Counted from the stretch's first letter, positions 1-12,300 are shown. The stretch: DNA of 64,000 nucleotides from Celoporthe dispersa (GCA_016584495.1 WAID01000007.1:1164001-1228000), one strand, 5' to 3'. Made by a program: numbers and translations. The notes: generated by a model from the sequence alone, not told the origin.

Positions 1-1430
1 ATGCTGTGGGAATTGGTGAAAGCAGCCAAGCAGGAGAGTGAAAGCTCTAGCCAGCGAGAGGTTTCCACACGAGCCCGTTCGCCTTAAAGTTATGCACACG
101 GAGCGCTAAACAGTGGGTCCCGAGGTCTGGGCTGAGAATGATCCACTCAGTATGGAAGGATGACATTCAGGCCAGCGGAGTACTACTACCATGGTACATA
201 CACCGTACAGTATTATGGTGTGGTGTGGTGTGATGTGGTGGGTAGGAGGAGGGCAGGCATGTTTTGTTCAGGCTCTCGCTCCCTCCCCCCTCTTGGCCAG
301 GCTTTTGTGGCGTATGAGGACAGACCCACGCGCTGGTACTTTTCAACGAGGCACAGGAATCCAACAACCAGGCGTTGCTTGTAATGTATGCTCTGATCAC
401 ATACCAGGACGGGACACCCACACAGCAGGATTGCATAGCGACATAGCTTAAGGACAGTTGAACGCTCACATAACAGGCGGGGTTTGGATGACCACGTAGT
501 CAGACTGAACAGAGCAGACGTGCTTGTCCGTTAACGACTATTCCAGATGGAATCCTTGACCTCAGTAGCCTGTCCCTGGTTCTTTAGATGGATGAGCTAG
601 GGGCGGGCCTTCGGGAGCTAGGGGAGAACCCGCCAAAGAAACCCGACAGAGGGATCCGGGGTAGCCTATTACTAGTCATTCGTGAAAACCAACGTGCAGT
701 TCGTCTCTTGTAACAAGGCCCGGCCGGGCTGGGCATCTTACCGATTGGCAGACTCTAGACTTGAAGAGGACCACTCGTCTGACGCCCATGTTCCTCCTCG
801 CCAAGTTTATTCGCTCGTGCCCCTCGGTGTGAGGACGAGACAGCGAGGTCGGGTGAATTGCAAACCAGGGGTTTCTCGATTTCTCACGAATCAGGGGCGT
901 CTCCCCCTCTGCGCTGGTGTTGACCACCTCCCTCCCTCTCTGTCTTTATGCTGTGCCTCACTCCTGTTGCCTTCTGTGACCAGTAATGGGCCCGAGACTC
1001 TAATATGCCCCCAGGAGGGAGGAAGACCCATAACGCCGCCTCGCTTACCACACCGTGATCAGCGGAGCTGGCGCGCATCGGAAAAGGTAAATCCGTCAGG
1101 GAGAGGAGGTGCATATACTAGCGGGCTGGAACACATCATTAGCCAAGCACCTCAGTATTAGCGGGGCAGAGAGCAAAAAGATGGGTGGTCTCTGCCCGGA
1201 GTTGTATGGTATAATAAAGCCAGGCTACTGCCCGCTACTTTATATGTATGCCTGACGAGATGCTGCGTTGGCTGACCTGTCATTGGTTCTTCTGGCGATA
1301 TCATTATCGCAGGTTGTTGACAATTTTTGCTGCTGCTTGCTGGGATTCTTGCGCCCCATCCCCCCTCCCCTATTTGGTTATCGTCATTCAGTGGAAACTT
1401 ACCAGTCTTTTTATCTAGACTTCTTACTGC
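1..1430. other. Intergenic region left of the bZIP gene
   Basis: No open frame here resembles a protein I recognise, and the open frames overlap one another in several frames without splice-site logic. The last 150 bases before the bZIP start are pyrimidine-rich, as is usual for fungal 5' leaders. If the metabolic locus continues to the left, its next member lies outside the window. Confidence 0.5.
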
Positions 1431-2875
1431 ATGTCTTCCTTCCCCATGGCTTCTAGTACAGGCAAGAAACAAAGCGAGCCCTTGTCCGCAGATGATGACT
1501 GGTCCAACATTGCCGATCCTGCGTCGAGGAAGAGGGTGCAGAACCGTATTGCACAGAGGAACTACCGTACGTCTCCTTATCATGACCTCCAGTCCCACAC
1601 TGGTCCCGATTCAGAAATATTTGTTAATAACCTATGCTCCGTCCAGGACAAAACCTCAAGAGCCGTATCGAGAGGCTTGAACGACAAGCCGCACAGGTGT
1701 CTGATCGCCGACCGATGCTCAACGAAGGAGCTTTGGACATGTCTGGCCACCCACACCCCCTCTCGAGCTTGTCCGACCTTACGCCAGCTTCTCAGGCAGA
1801 CGCATCAGCCTTCAGTCTCTCCAGCTTCGCCTTTCATCCAGGGTCTCAGGGTGTCACATCTTCGGCGCTGGCCTCGTCTCTGCTAGGTATGGCTGATTTT
1901 CGCTCTTGTGAAATAGTCCCTTTGCTAACCTTTGCACTTGGTAATAAAAGCAAATGCAAATCATACTGGGAGTGACAGCATACTAGGGAACATGATCGGC
2001 CGTCCTTACAGCGACATCAGCCAATTCGATCAGATGTTCTCTGATATGTCTCAAGTCCCTCTAACTCCTGTGGAGACGCCTTCGCCAGCACCACCCGACA
2101 CTGCAAGGACGATAGCCACCTCTCAGCACAGTCCATCTCAGCAGTCCAGACCAATGATCACGGCCGACCGGCCTGGGAGGCCGGCCAGGTCAAACAGAAG
2201 CTCCATTTCGCGGAGAAACAGCGGCGAGAGGCCTGACAGCGCTTACGGGAATCGCTCGTTAAACGAGAGGCTCCAGGACATCCTGTCAACTATTCATGAA
2301 GCTGGTTTCGATAGCATGGAGAGCTTTGTGTCTTTATATTACACCTCAGACCTCTCGTCCTCACCGGGTCTCGCCAATGCCAGACGGCTCAGCCGACACA
2401 GAGGTCTACCAAACATATTGACCGATATACGCCAAAGTTCTCCCTCGTGGTCAGAATGGGAAACACGAAGGTACAAGGATGAAATCCTTAAGTCCGCCGA
2501 AGCAGTTCTGGGAGCCGAATGCAGAGAGTCTGGCAGTAATCAAGGTCTGAGGGACCTGGTTATGTCCAATATTGCACAGAGCAAGGGAGGGAATTTGAGC
2601 GCAATACTCACGGAGATAAGCAATGCAGTAGGCGCCCACTTTCATCTCCATTCATTCTGCCGACGATATTTGACTAACCGCGTGGTAATACTTTCTCGAA
2701 CTCTCAGCTGCCAAACCTCTGGGCACTGACAATGTCTCTGATGGCTAATTCGTACACAGCGGGTGCGGACGAATCAATGACTCTCGCCCTGCTCTATATG
2801 CTATCTTGCAGCGGCGTGGCATCGACACAGAAATACGCAAACTGGCTGTCCAGTTTGCAAAAGAAGAGCCGGTGA
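1431..2875 (+). CDS. bZIP transcription factor, probable cluster regulator
   Basis: Four exons are supported: 1431-1566, 1647-1886, 1951-2627 and 2708-2875. Together they give an uninterrupted 406-residue protein. The basic region lies at about residues 33-46 and has the bZIP signature N-x7-R (NRIAQRNYR). The last Arg codon is split by intron 1, and QNLKSRIERLERQA follows directly, so the first intron is well fixed. Only a short, weak zipper follows. The rest is Ser/Pro-rich, with a C-terminal segment seen in fungal AP-1-like regulators. A second ATG at 1446 is an alternative start. Nuclear DNA binding is expected from the family. Its position beside an exporter and three enzymes suggests it is the pathway-specific regulator (inference). 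The last exon is the least certain part. Confidence 0.8.
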
Positions 2876-3292
2876 TAGCACGTGGGGAAGCTAGCCCAAT
2901 GACAGCAATCCTATTTAAAAAGAAAAAATCAACCTGACAGGATCTGGTGTGAAGAGAAGAACAAGACAAGGAAATAAATAGGGAAGGGAAACGGAATTGC
3001 ACATACACGGGGCTGGCTTGATCAGGTATGGGATAAAATAAGAAAGAAAAGGGACAAAAGCAGCTTTGATTCTGAGAAACCTGCACAAAAAAACAGCAAA
3101 AAAAAAAAAAAAAAGATGAAAAAAAAGGCATAGCAGTATCTAAAAGTCTAGGGAAAAGTTGAATTCCGTATCATAGCTAGGTTTCGGTAGTCCGACATAC
3201 TGCTCTCTATCAAGAAGAGAAGGAAAAGAAAAATTAAAATCGCCAAGCAAGCAATAATATGACGCCCAAGGCACAAGAACAAGAAGATACGT
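2876..3292. other. Intergenic region between convergent bZIP and aminotransferase genes
   Basis: This is the short space between two gene 3' ends. It is A-rich, with a poly-A run near 3099-3116 that would suit 3' untranslated and polyadenylation sequence. No coding signal is seen. Confidence 0.5.
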
Positions 3293-4855
3293 CTAATTTG
3301 ATGGACCTAGCAAGGTCTCTATGGCGCCTTTCACCAGCCTGACTATGAGATCTATTTCCTCTGCGGTGACATTGTACGCCGGTGCAATCATGACGTGGTC
3401 ACCAACTTGCCCGTCTGCTGAGCCAGTGCCGGGGTACAGAGAAATATTCCACGGCTCTTGCATCCCCGCCTGCCGTATCTTACCCGCAATTCCTTTCTCT
3501 GGAGCAAACGGCCTCTTTGTGGCCTTGTCTTCCACAAACTCGACAGCCAGGAAGAGACCCCTGCCGCGAATATCGCCTACGTTGGGGTGTCCGCCGACCG
3601 CGACCCACAGCGACTCCTTGAGCCGCCGTCCCATCGCCGCCACGTTGGCGACCAGATCGTCACGGGCAACAATGCTCTGTACCGCGAGTGCTGCTGCGCA
3701 GGCCACGGCGTGTGAGCTGAAGGTGTGTCCGTGGGCGAACGATCTCAGGCCGTCGACGACCCTGCGGTTCATCAGCAGCATTGCCACGCTTGCGTACCCG
3801 CCACAGAGGCCCTTTGCAACTGTCTGCAGGTCCGGCTCGGCGCCCTCAGCCTGCCACGCATGCATGGATCCGGTTCGACCCATCCCGCACATAATCTCAT
3901 CGAGGATCAGCAGTGCTCCGTATCTATCGCAGATGGTACGGACCGCACAGAAAGTAGCCAGGGGGCGGCGGCAGGCATCCTAGAGACTTTTCACGGCGGA
4001 ACTCTTGTCAGCCAGAGAAGTGGGCTGGGGAGCCAGAGGTGACTTTGTTCCAGACTTACGCTCCCTGTGACCGTCTCTGCCATAAAAGCACAAACATTCT
4101 CGGGCCCCACCCGCTGGAACTCACCGTCTAGCTCCTCGGTAAGCCTGTTGACGTATTCCTCCATTGTCTCTGTCGGGCTCATGTCCCGATAGGTGTTGGG
4201 GGTCGACACGAATGACACATTGTGCTCGGCTATCAGCGGTTCATATGGTGTCCTGACGACAGACTTCATCGTCAAAGCCAAGGCGCCGAGTGTCAGCCCG
4301 TGAAACGCTCCCCTGCGCCCAATGAACCGCGTCCGCTGTGGCTCACCGGTGGCACAGTAGTATTGGCGGGCAAGTTTCATCGCGGACTCGATAGCCTCAG
4401 AGCCTGGTCAGGTGTTGAGCTCGTCAGACCCTGCAAGACAAGTAGGTTGCTCAAATGACTTGAAACCCCCTCTCAGGTGTCTGGTTGAAATTTTATTTAC
4501 CTGAGCCCATGATGGTTGCCTTTGCCATAACACCTCCCGTTGAGTCCACAACAACACGGGCGAGATCTTCAGCTGCCGAGTTGGAATAAAGGAATGCGTG
4601 GCAGAATGAGAATCGGTCCATCTGCTTGCAGACGGCATCTTTGACCTCCGTGTTGCCATGGCCGATACATGCCACTCCTGGACCGCCGGTCGCGTCGAAA
4701 ACTCGCTGACCGCCCTTCAGGACCAGGTAATTGCCCTCGGCAGCGACCACCTCTGGACCTGGGCGGTGAATGTTGGAATGAAGGATTTTACTTTCCAATC
4801 CGCCGGCCAGCTTGCCCCCATTCGTCCTGCTCGTACTGTCGAAGGAGTACGCCAT
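3293..4855 (-). CDS. Class III PLP-dependent aminotransferase (frameshifted in this sequence)
   Basis: Exons on the minus strand are 4855-4501, 4403-4060 and 3986-3293. The joins give GSGSEAIESAMKLA and ETVTGSSLGCLPPPPGYF, both typical of class III (omega/GABA-type) aminotransferases, about 464 residues long. The cofactor region reads LDEIMCGMGRTG at about residue 260, and the PLP lysine is in TVAKGLCGGY at about 290. A run of three A at 3951-3953 has one base too many. Upstream of it the frame reads PPPPGYF; downstream, one base shifted, it reads CAVRTICDRYGALLILDEI. The family transfers amino groups between an amine or amino acid and a carbonyl compound; the substrate here is unknown. It shares a 776-base divergent promoter with the ABC transporter. 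The shift is either a sequencing error or a lesion. Confidence 0.85.
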
Positions 4856-5631
4856 TGGACGGCCTGTGGATGGACTTGACGCTGGGTGACTTCACGGTCG
4901 TTCGATCCAGCAGGGAGGGAGAGGGTATTGTTATATGCATGGGTTTCAGAAATAAACATACCGGTCAACCAGGAAATAAAGTAAAATTCGAGGATTGTTG
5001 GGGACAATGAATAGGATCCGGCGCAATTCCCTGCTAAGTACTTGGTAATTACAGTTTCCCCTAAACTTTCAATGAACACAAGAGAAGTTTGCAACCCGTC
5101 TGGTGTCACCCATGGGCTCTGTGAGACATACCAGCTGTTCTCCTCCGCTCCGCAGGCCGGCCCTTCTGGGGAGGCAGCAGGCGAGGAGGAGAAGCCTCTG
5201 GACAAACAGGAGGAGACGAGCGTTGAGCCATACAAAGGTACAGTCAGAAAAGGGTCATCTTTCATTGCGCACGGGGCAAGGTACAGTCAGAAGTGGGTCT
5301 TTGTCGTTTTCTCCTCCACCAAGGCAGTGAATGGTGAACAGTTCTATTTCATCTGTGTTGGCCTGACTCGGCGTTCAGGCTTGTGCGTTCGGCACTCACT
5401 TGGGTGCAACCCGAGTCTCGGCTCTGCAATGTAATTACTGTATGCATCCTTCGTCTTTTGTTGCCCGTACGCCGAGCACCGAGGATCAACTAAGGGGCCA
5501 GATATGGCGTTGTTGTTCGAATATGCATCGGGCTCTCGTAGGCTGGACAATAATATCGATGCTTCTCAGGTGACGATACCGTTTTTGAGTTGCTGCTGTT
5601 GCAGTTTGTCTGCGTCAACCTCCTCTCAAAC
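4856..5631. promoter_or_regulatory. Divergent promoter between aminotransferase and ABC transporter
   Basis: This 776-base region lies between two start codons facing away from each other, so it must hold both promoters. It contains a near-perfect 22-base direct repeat (5235-5256 and 5278-5299), described separately. I see no convincing coding frame in it. Confidence 0.6.
5235..5299 (+). repeat. 22-base direct repeat in the divergent promoter
   Basis: Two copies, 5235-5256 and 5278-5299, start 43 bases apart and match at 20 of 22 positions. Both begin AAGGTACAGTCAGAA and end GGGTC, differing only in the two bases between. Placement between two divergently transcribed cluster genes suggests paired binding sites for a regulator (inference). 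Confidence 0.6.
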
Positions 5632-8600
5632 ATGGAGCTGAGCGAGTTGGAGAGAAGCGTTCTCGACCGGCAAATCAACGGCCTGGCCCCAGCACAGACG
5701 GGACGCCGATGGACAGCTCTACAGTACACGACGAGCTTCGACAGGATTGTCTTGCTCGTCAGCTTCGTATGCGCGGTGATCGGAGGCATTCTGAACCCTC
5801 TCATAGCTGTATGGCAACGATATCCCCCTTGATTTTTTTTTAATCAAGTTTTTTCTCTTTGTATAAACAGATAGCGCTTGACCCGCCAGCTAACATCTGC
5901 TTCATTTAGGTCATATATGGTAACCTCGTGGGGGTTTTCGACGCGTATGCGGGAGGGTCGGTGCAGGAACACGAGATGCGCTCGAGACTCTCTACATACA
6001 CACTCTACTATGTGTATCTAGCCGTGGTTATTTTCGTCGTCATCTACGCCTCCACGGTTGGGTTTTACTACTCTGGAGAGCGCATCATACGCGCTCTCCG
6101 GAATGCCTATCTCAAGGCCATCCTGCGCCAGAATATGGCATTCTTCGATACCCATGGCCCCGGCGAGATATCCAACCGCATCATGTCCGACATGAACCTC
6201 ATACGAGAGGGATTCACGAGCAAAGCATCCATTGCCCTCACCGCCGTCGCGACCTTTTCGGCAGCGTTCGTCATCACTTTTATCATGTACTGGAAGACCG
6301 CCCTGATTCTCAGCCCGACCTTTGTCATCATGGTAGCCGTCGGCTCATTGGGAGGGGCATACGTAGTCAAGCATCACAAGAAGGCCATGGCAATAAGCAG
6401 TCAGGCCTTTGGCCATGCGGAGGAGGCAATCTCATCCATGAGACTTGTATCGGCTTTCGGCATCCAGGTGAGCAAAGTCTTCCTCTCAATGTTATAGAAA
6501 ACCCTCTCAAACAGTTAGATTCCGCTGCTGACGCTAGAGAACCCACGCAGGAGCACATGGCAGCCAGGTATACCTCGAGCCTGGCGAGCGCTGGGCGGCC
6601 TGACATTAAAGCCCGCTACGCGATCGCCGGCATGATTGCCTGGAGCAACGCGGTGCCGTCCCTCGTGTATGCTCTATCCTTCTGGGCTGGCTCCATATTC
6701 CTCGTCCGAGGCGAGACATCTGTGGCAGCAGTGACCACCACGGCCCTGGTGGTGACGATCGGGGCGTTTGCTATCGTCAGGATAGCCCCTGCGGCACAGG
6801 CTCTTAGTTCTACTGTCGCAAGTGCAGCCGTCGTTCTCAAGGAGATTGCCCGGCGCTCTCCACAGGACCCGTTCGATGGCTCCGGGGACCGTCCCGGTTC
6901 TGTGCAGGGAGATATCGAGTTGCGGGACGTCAGTCTCATCTACCCTACACGGGATGAACGGAGGGTCCTGGAGAATGTTTCTTTCACCTGTCCTGCGATG
7001 AAAACGACGGCCATCGTAGGGTCTTCGGGGAGCGGGAAGAGCAGTATTATTGGTCTGTTGGAAAGATTTTATGAGCCGACAGCAGGCCAAGTCTGTAAGT
7101 CAATTTGCTGTACTCGCCTTCTCAGGGGGTTTGTCAGACAATTCTGTGGCATGATCACGTTAAAGGAGACAGCTGATAGATGAAACCCGAGCAGTTCTCG
7201 ATGGCAGAGATGTACAGGCATTGAATCTTCGATGGTTAAGGGCCAACATGGCTCTCGTGGGCCAGGAACCCGTCCTTTTCGACACAACCATCTTTGAGAA
7301 TATCCGATACGGAGAAGTCAGCAGCAGAGAGAACAGCACAACGGCGCGCGAGAGCCCACAAGAAGCTGAGGAGCGAGTCATCTCGGCCGCTAAGAAAGCT
7401 AATGCTCACGACTTCATTTCAGCCTTGCCAGAGGGCTACCAGACGCAGGTGGGGCCAAAAGGAACCCAGCTTTCTGGTGGCCAGAGGCAGCGGATCGCGA
7501 TTGCCAGAGCTCTGATCCGGAACCCATCCATCCTGCTGCTTGACGAAGCCACCTCGGCCTTGGATTCCAAGTCTGAAGCTACGGTACAGCAGGCCATCGA
7601 GGCAGCAGCACGGCAGCGTACGACAATCGTTGTCGCCCACCGGCTGAGCACGATCCGCCACGCCGACAATATCATCGTCATGTCCGAAGGCCGAGTGGCA
7701 GAGCAAGGTCCTCACGACGATTTAGTTGCCCGGAACGGTCTCTATGCCACCCTGGTCCGGGCACAGGACATGAGCTCCTCCTCTGCAAAGGACACGTTGG
7801 CAAATGACAACGACAGTGATGAAGGAAGTCAAGTCACAGGCTTGCATGCTCCCAGCAACGATAGTAATATGGAAGAAGCCATCGAAAAGCAAGCTCATGA
7901 CTCCAATGAAACTTCCGTCAGCCTATCTTTGAATGTGTCAGACGAAGCACCGACAACAACGAGGAAAGAACAAGGTCTGAGCCTTTCAAAGACGCTGGCC
8001 CTTATAGTCAAGAATAATCGCCAGGAGTACCCGATTCTGGTACTAGGTCTATGCTGCTCAGTCATTGCAGGCTTGGCAATTCCAGGGTTTGTCTATTACT
8101 CTCCATCCACTCTCACCATGACTTCAATATCATTTACTAATATTAATCCTAAAAGACAATCTGTACTATTCGCAAAGGTACTGGGGACGCTTTCTCTTGA
8201 CCCGTCTCACTACCGCCAGCTCAGAAGCGAGGTCGATCTCTTCGCCGGTCTGTTTTTGATGTTGGCTGGAGTGGCCTTTTGGCCTGGCTGGGGGTGGGAG
8301 CCGCTTTCGCCCACTCCACTGAAAAGTTATCTCGCCGCCTGCGCGATCGGTGCTTCAGATCCATCCTGTCTCAAGATGTCGCCTTCTTCGACATGAAGGA
8401 GCATTCCGCCGGGTCACTGCTGGGTGTTCTTTCCTCAGGCACCGAAGAAATCACGGGGTTGGGCGGTCCCGTCATGGGCGGAACACTCACCTTCATCTCG
8501 ACGATCCTAAGCGGTATCATCCTCTCCCTCGCGATCGGCTGGAAGCTGGCCCTGGTCTGCACCGCTACCATACCAATCATTGTAGCTTGTGGCTGGCTCC

Positions 8601-9826
8601 GTCTCCAGATGCTTGCGGTGTTTGATTCCAAGACCAGGCAGATCGGACGAGACTCCGCGTCGTATGCCAGCGAACTAGTCAAATCGGTCGCCACAGTTGC
8701 ATCTCTTGGCCTAGAAGACTTTGTCTTGCAAAGATATGACGAGTTCTTAGCGCAGCAGTCAGCCCAGTCCCTGCGCTCTATCCTGTCGGCCTCAAGCTTG
8801 TACGCCGCGTCGCAGTCGGTCGTCTATCTCTGTGCGGCTCTCGCGTTTTGGTTTGGCGGGACGCTGATTGCAGAGAAGCAGTATTCGCTGTTCGAGTTCT
8901 ATATCTGCTTTTCGGCGCTCATCTCGGGCTCGCAGATTGCCGGGTCCATATTTACGTTTGCGCCCGACGCCAGCAAGGCGATGCATGCTGCCTGGGAGGT
9001 GAAGGAGATACTTGACAGGAAGCCTCAGATAAGTGTTGAGGACGAGGGTAAGGACATGGATAGCGATCCGGAGAAGCCCTTGGACGACGGCACCATTGAG
9101 TTCCAGGACGTCAGTTTCAGCTATCCTTCCCGCCCTGAACGGCTGGCTCTCGATGGCTTCAGCCTTCGGGTTGAGAGGGGCCAGAGTGTTGCTCTTGTCG
9201 GCCCAAGCGGTTGTGGGAAGAGTACTGCTTTCGCTTTGGTTGAGCGCTTCTATGATCCGGGCCAAGGAACGGTGCTCACTGGCGGGTATGACATCTCCAA
9301 GCGCAAGCTCGCACGCTATCGAGAGACCATATCACTCGTGAGCCAGGACGCAGTCCTATATTCTGGAACGATCAGGGAAAACATTGCTCTTGGTCTTCCG
9401 GGCCAGGACGTTACCGACCAAGCCATCATGGAGGCCTGTAAGCAGGCCAACATTGACGAATTCATTGCTTCGCTGCAAGACGGCCTCTCTACACTTGTCG
9501 GTCCAAGCGGCAGCATGCTCAGCGGCGGCCAGAAGCAACGTATTGCCATAGCAAGAGCGCTCCTGCGCCAGCCTAAGATCCTGTTGCTGGACGAGGCTAC
9601 GTCAGCACTGGACACCGAGTCAGAAAGGCTGGTGCAAGCAGCCCTCGAGGCGGCAGCAAAGAATAAGACTACGCTCACGATCGCTCATCGGCTCAGCACC
9701 GTCAGGAAAGCGGATCGGATCTGTGTGCTCAACCAGGGAAAGCTGGTGGAGAGCGGGACACACGATGAGCTTCTGGCAAGAAAGGGTAAATACTGGGAGT
9801 TTGTTAATATGCAGAGTTTGCATTGA
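5632..9826 (+). CDS. ABCB-type full ABC transporter, multidrug/metabolite exporter (frameshifted in this sequence)
   Basis: Five exons are supported: 5632-5808, 5910-6467, 6551-7094, 7195-8086 and 8156-9826. They encode about 1280 residues, the normal length of a P-glycoprotein-like exporter laid out TMD-NBD-TMD-NBD. NBD1 has Walker A GSSGSGKSS (about residue 402) and signature LSGGQRQRIAIARAL (about 519). NBD2 has GPSGCGKST (about 1074) and LSGGQKQRIAIARAL (about 1179), each followed by LLLDEATSALD. A T run at 8277-8280 appears one base short: VAF is followed in the shifted frame by LAWLGVGAAFAHSTEKL. Such proteins sit in the plasma or vacuolar membrane and pump hydrophobic or amphipathic compounds. 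Here it probably exports the locus product or gives self-protection (inference). Exon joins agree in phase apart from the one shift. Confidence 0.9.
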
Positions 9827-10160
9827 CCATGGTGAGGTTAGAATAGAAACACTAATAGTGCTTAGATCTCAACGTAAGATTGTGGAAAAGTAAATACTAT
9901 TATGAGTGCGGTTGCACTAGCTGCACCTTGATTATATTATTTTCTACACGACATCGTCGAGGGAATTTGAGGGAAAATGCCATTTGAAAATCCTAATACG
10001 TCGGCGTCTAAGGCTTCCTTTTCTTAGTTGTCATCAACGGGAGTATGAGACCGCGAACGACTAAGACATTGCTTTCAAGAAGTCGACTAGCGAAGAATAT
10101 TCCCCAAAATATTGTTTTATTGATTGCGCAAGGTACATACATATGCTCTCTCGATCCTAG
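9827..10160. other. Intergenic region between convergent ABC transporter and ATP-grasp genes
   Basis: This AT-richer spacer lies between two 3' ends. It probably holds both polyadenylation regions. No gene is seen. Confidence 0.5.
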
Positions 10161-12300
10161 TTACTTGAATGCGAACCGAACCTCTCTTCTCACTTCGTCA
10201 GCAAGCTCCAGAGCCTTCCTTCTAGACCGTCTTGAGAAAACATTGAAGTAAGCCAGAAAGCTATTGACGCCCGTGTTCGGGTGCGGTATCCGCTGGCCCC
10301 TCTTCACCAGACAGCCATGCCGGCTCACATGTTTCGCCAGGTCCGGCCGCCGCGCAAAGAGCTCTGCGCAGATGTCGTCAGAGTCGAAGATCCCCTCGCA
10401 AGTGGGGTCATAATCCGCAGAGATGAAGACCATCACACAGGTGTACTGCGGCCCGTGCAAGAAGGGCTGCGACAGGGCTCGGGTGCGTGCTTTGTCGCCG
10501 AGGGCCAAGAGCATACCGAGGCCCCAGTAGTCCACGCCCCATGTCGACTCGATGATCTGGGTGCCTTTCATTCCTGGAGGCCGGGGGTTGATCTCGATGA
10601 GCCACGGAACGGGCTCCTTTGCCTCTGAGGACACGCCGTTCCCGTTGGACGCTTCAGCCACGGGTGCAAGGTCGACGACACCCTTGGTCCTGCGGTATGC
10701 GACGGAAGAATGATCGACACGTCCTTCGAGGTGCATGATGCCGCTGTTGAAGTCCAGACGTGAGAGGAGCTCGTGAAATTCGCGACTGACGAGGTCCAGC
10801 TCTTGCTGGGGCAGAGCGGACGGGAAGACGCTGTTGGTCTCGTTGAAAGTCCTGGTGGCAGGACCGTTGTTGCTACATGCGTCCGGCTCTTCTGCTGTCT
10901 TTGGAAAGTCGTCGCAGGCCTCGAAGAAGAGAATCTCGCCGTCCAGAAGTACGAAGTTGGCATCAATCTCGGGCCCCGAGCAGTACTTCTCGATGACGAA
11001 CTCCTTGCCGTGTCGCTCGGTGTCAATAGAGCGTGCCGCTGTAGAAAGCTCCTCTAGGCTATCAACGCGAAAGACGCCCTCGGAGCTCCATCCTCTGCAG
11101 GGCTTGATGATGAGTGGAAACTCCAACTTCTTTTCCTGCACGATTCGGACGGCCTCCTCAGCGCTCGAGGCTTGGAAAGCGCTGTGGCCGGCGAAGACGC
11201 TCGTCTCGTACTTGTCCGTTGCGATACGATAGCTCTCGGGTGGTGCCAGCACGGCCAGGCCCAGCTGCTTGGCCGCACGCGTCACGTCGACCTGATACTT
11301 GTCACAAAAGGTGATGATGCCGTCGATTGGCTTGTCGTACGACCTGACCGAGGCCACGATCCTGTCTGTGAACTCGGCATCTGCCTCCTCGACCAGCTTG
11401 CAGGGGACGAAGGCTTCCCGCCAGTGTTCGTAGGGACCGCTCTGGAGCCAGTGGCCAGGGTTGTCGAACACCACCATGTCGATTCCGAGAGCTTGAGCGG
11501 CGAGGTATATGTTTGGACCGGTGCCGCCGTAGTCCGGGTGGGTGCGGCTGCCCTCGATGATGGCCAGACGGAGGCGGCGCGGCGGCTCATTCATGATCCA
11601 CTGAAAGGAAAGCCGGTTCTCGAGTTCTGCTTCTGCCAAGCTGGACAAGCCTGCCAGGTCAGGAGCCGTGTCCGGGTCCTCGTCAGAGAATTTGTCCCTC
11701 AGGATAAACCCGGCAATGGAAGACTTCAAGATCACGTCCAGCCGACGAGGCTGGTCTAGCGGTACTGGCTGTCCCGAGTACTCCTGCAGCGGCTCTGCAA
11801 AGGAGAACGCCGAGGAAACCACCTCGCAGTCGATGAGGCGCAGAGAGAATATGTCTGAGCGGATGATGTGACCCTTGGCCAGAGGCACCATGCACTTGGC
11901 TATGCAGCAGTAGGCGCCGGACGACAGTGTAGCTGAGTGAATACATTCCAACAGGAACTTGAACGGTGCAGACTCGAGGCCCCCGAGGGCCGCAGGCGTC
12001 GTCTGCACCACATCTCCGTTCGCCTCAGTGAAGACAACCTGTGCGTCTTCAAGACTGCCCTCGAGAACAGACTTTGAATTGGATCCTGGTTCAGTCTCGA
12101 AAACAATATCGATTGTCTGCCAGGGGGTCCCCTTGCATTGACGCGGGAGACGATAATTGTCTAGGATTTTCCATGAACAATCAAAGAGGACTACTAGAAG
12201 GCGTTATGTAAGTGTATGTTTCTAAACACTATTATGGTAGAGGGTTTGGTCTCTCACACTTATCCTTGCTTGATATAGCAATTCTACCATGTGTCGCCAT
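10161..12300 (-). CDS. ATP-grasp carboxylate-amine ligase, carnosine-synthase-like
   Basis: Two exons, 12300-12288 (13 bases: four codons plus one base) and 12193-10161, join in phase to give 681 residues. The long frame has no in-frame ATG between 12193 and 12011, yet reads as protein throughout, so the tiny first exon (MATHV start) supplies the start. Residues 1-210 form a domain I do not recognise. The ATP-grasp part follows, with a preATP-grasp segment (HPDYGGTGPN), the nucleotide-binding lysine in LIIKPCRGWSSEG (about 366-378), EKYCSGPEIDANF, and the metal/phosphate motif EINPRPPG (about 538). The family joins a carboxylate to an amine through an acyl-phosphate, using ATP. Substrates are unknown. 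No frameshift is seen. It is divergent from the oxidoreductase at 13591. Confidence 0.85.

Noticed and set aside
4404..4500. In-frame TGA in the aminotransferase near 4410
   Set aside because: The stop lies inside the intron when the acceptor ending at 4404 is used, which gives the expected GSGSEAIESAMKLA.
5820..5910. Possible premature end of the ABC transporter after residue 59
   Set aside because: A clean intron (5809-5909) restores the frame and joins LNPLIA to VIYGNLVG.
10281..11759. Long plus-strand open frames over 10.3-11.8 kb
   Set aside because: They are shadows of the intact ATP-grasp gene on the minus strand, which carries complete family motifs.
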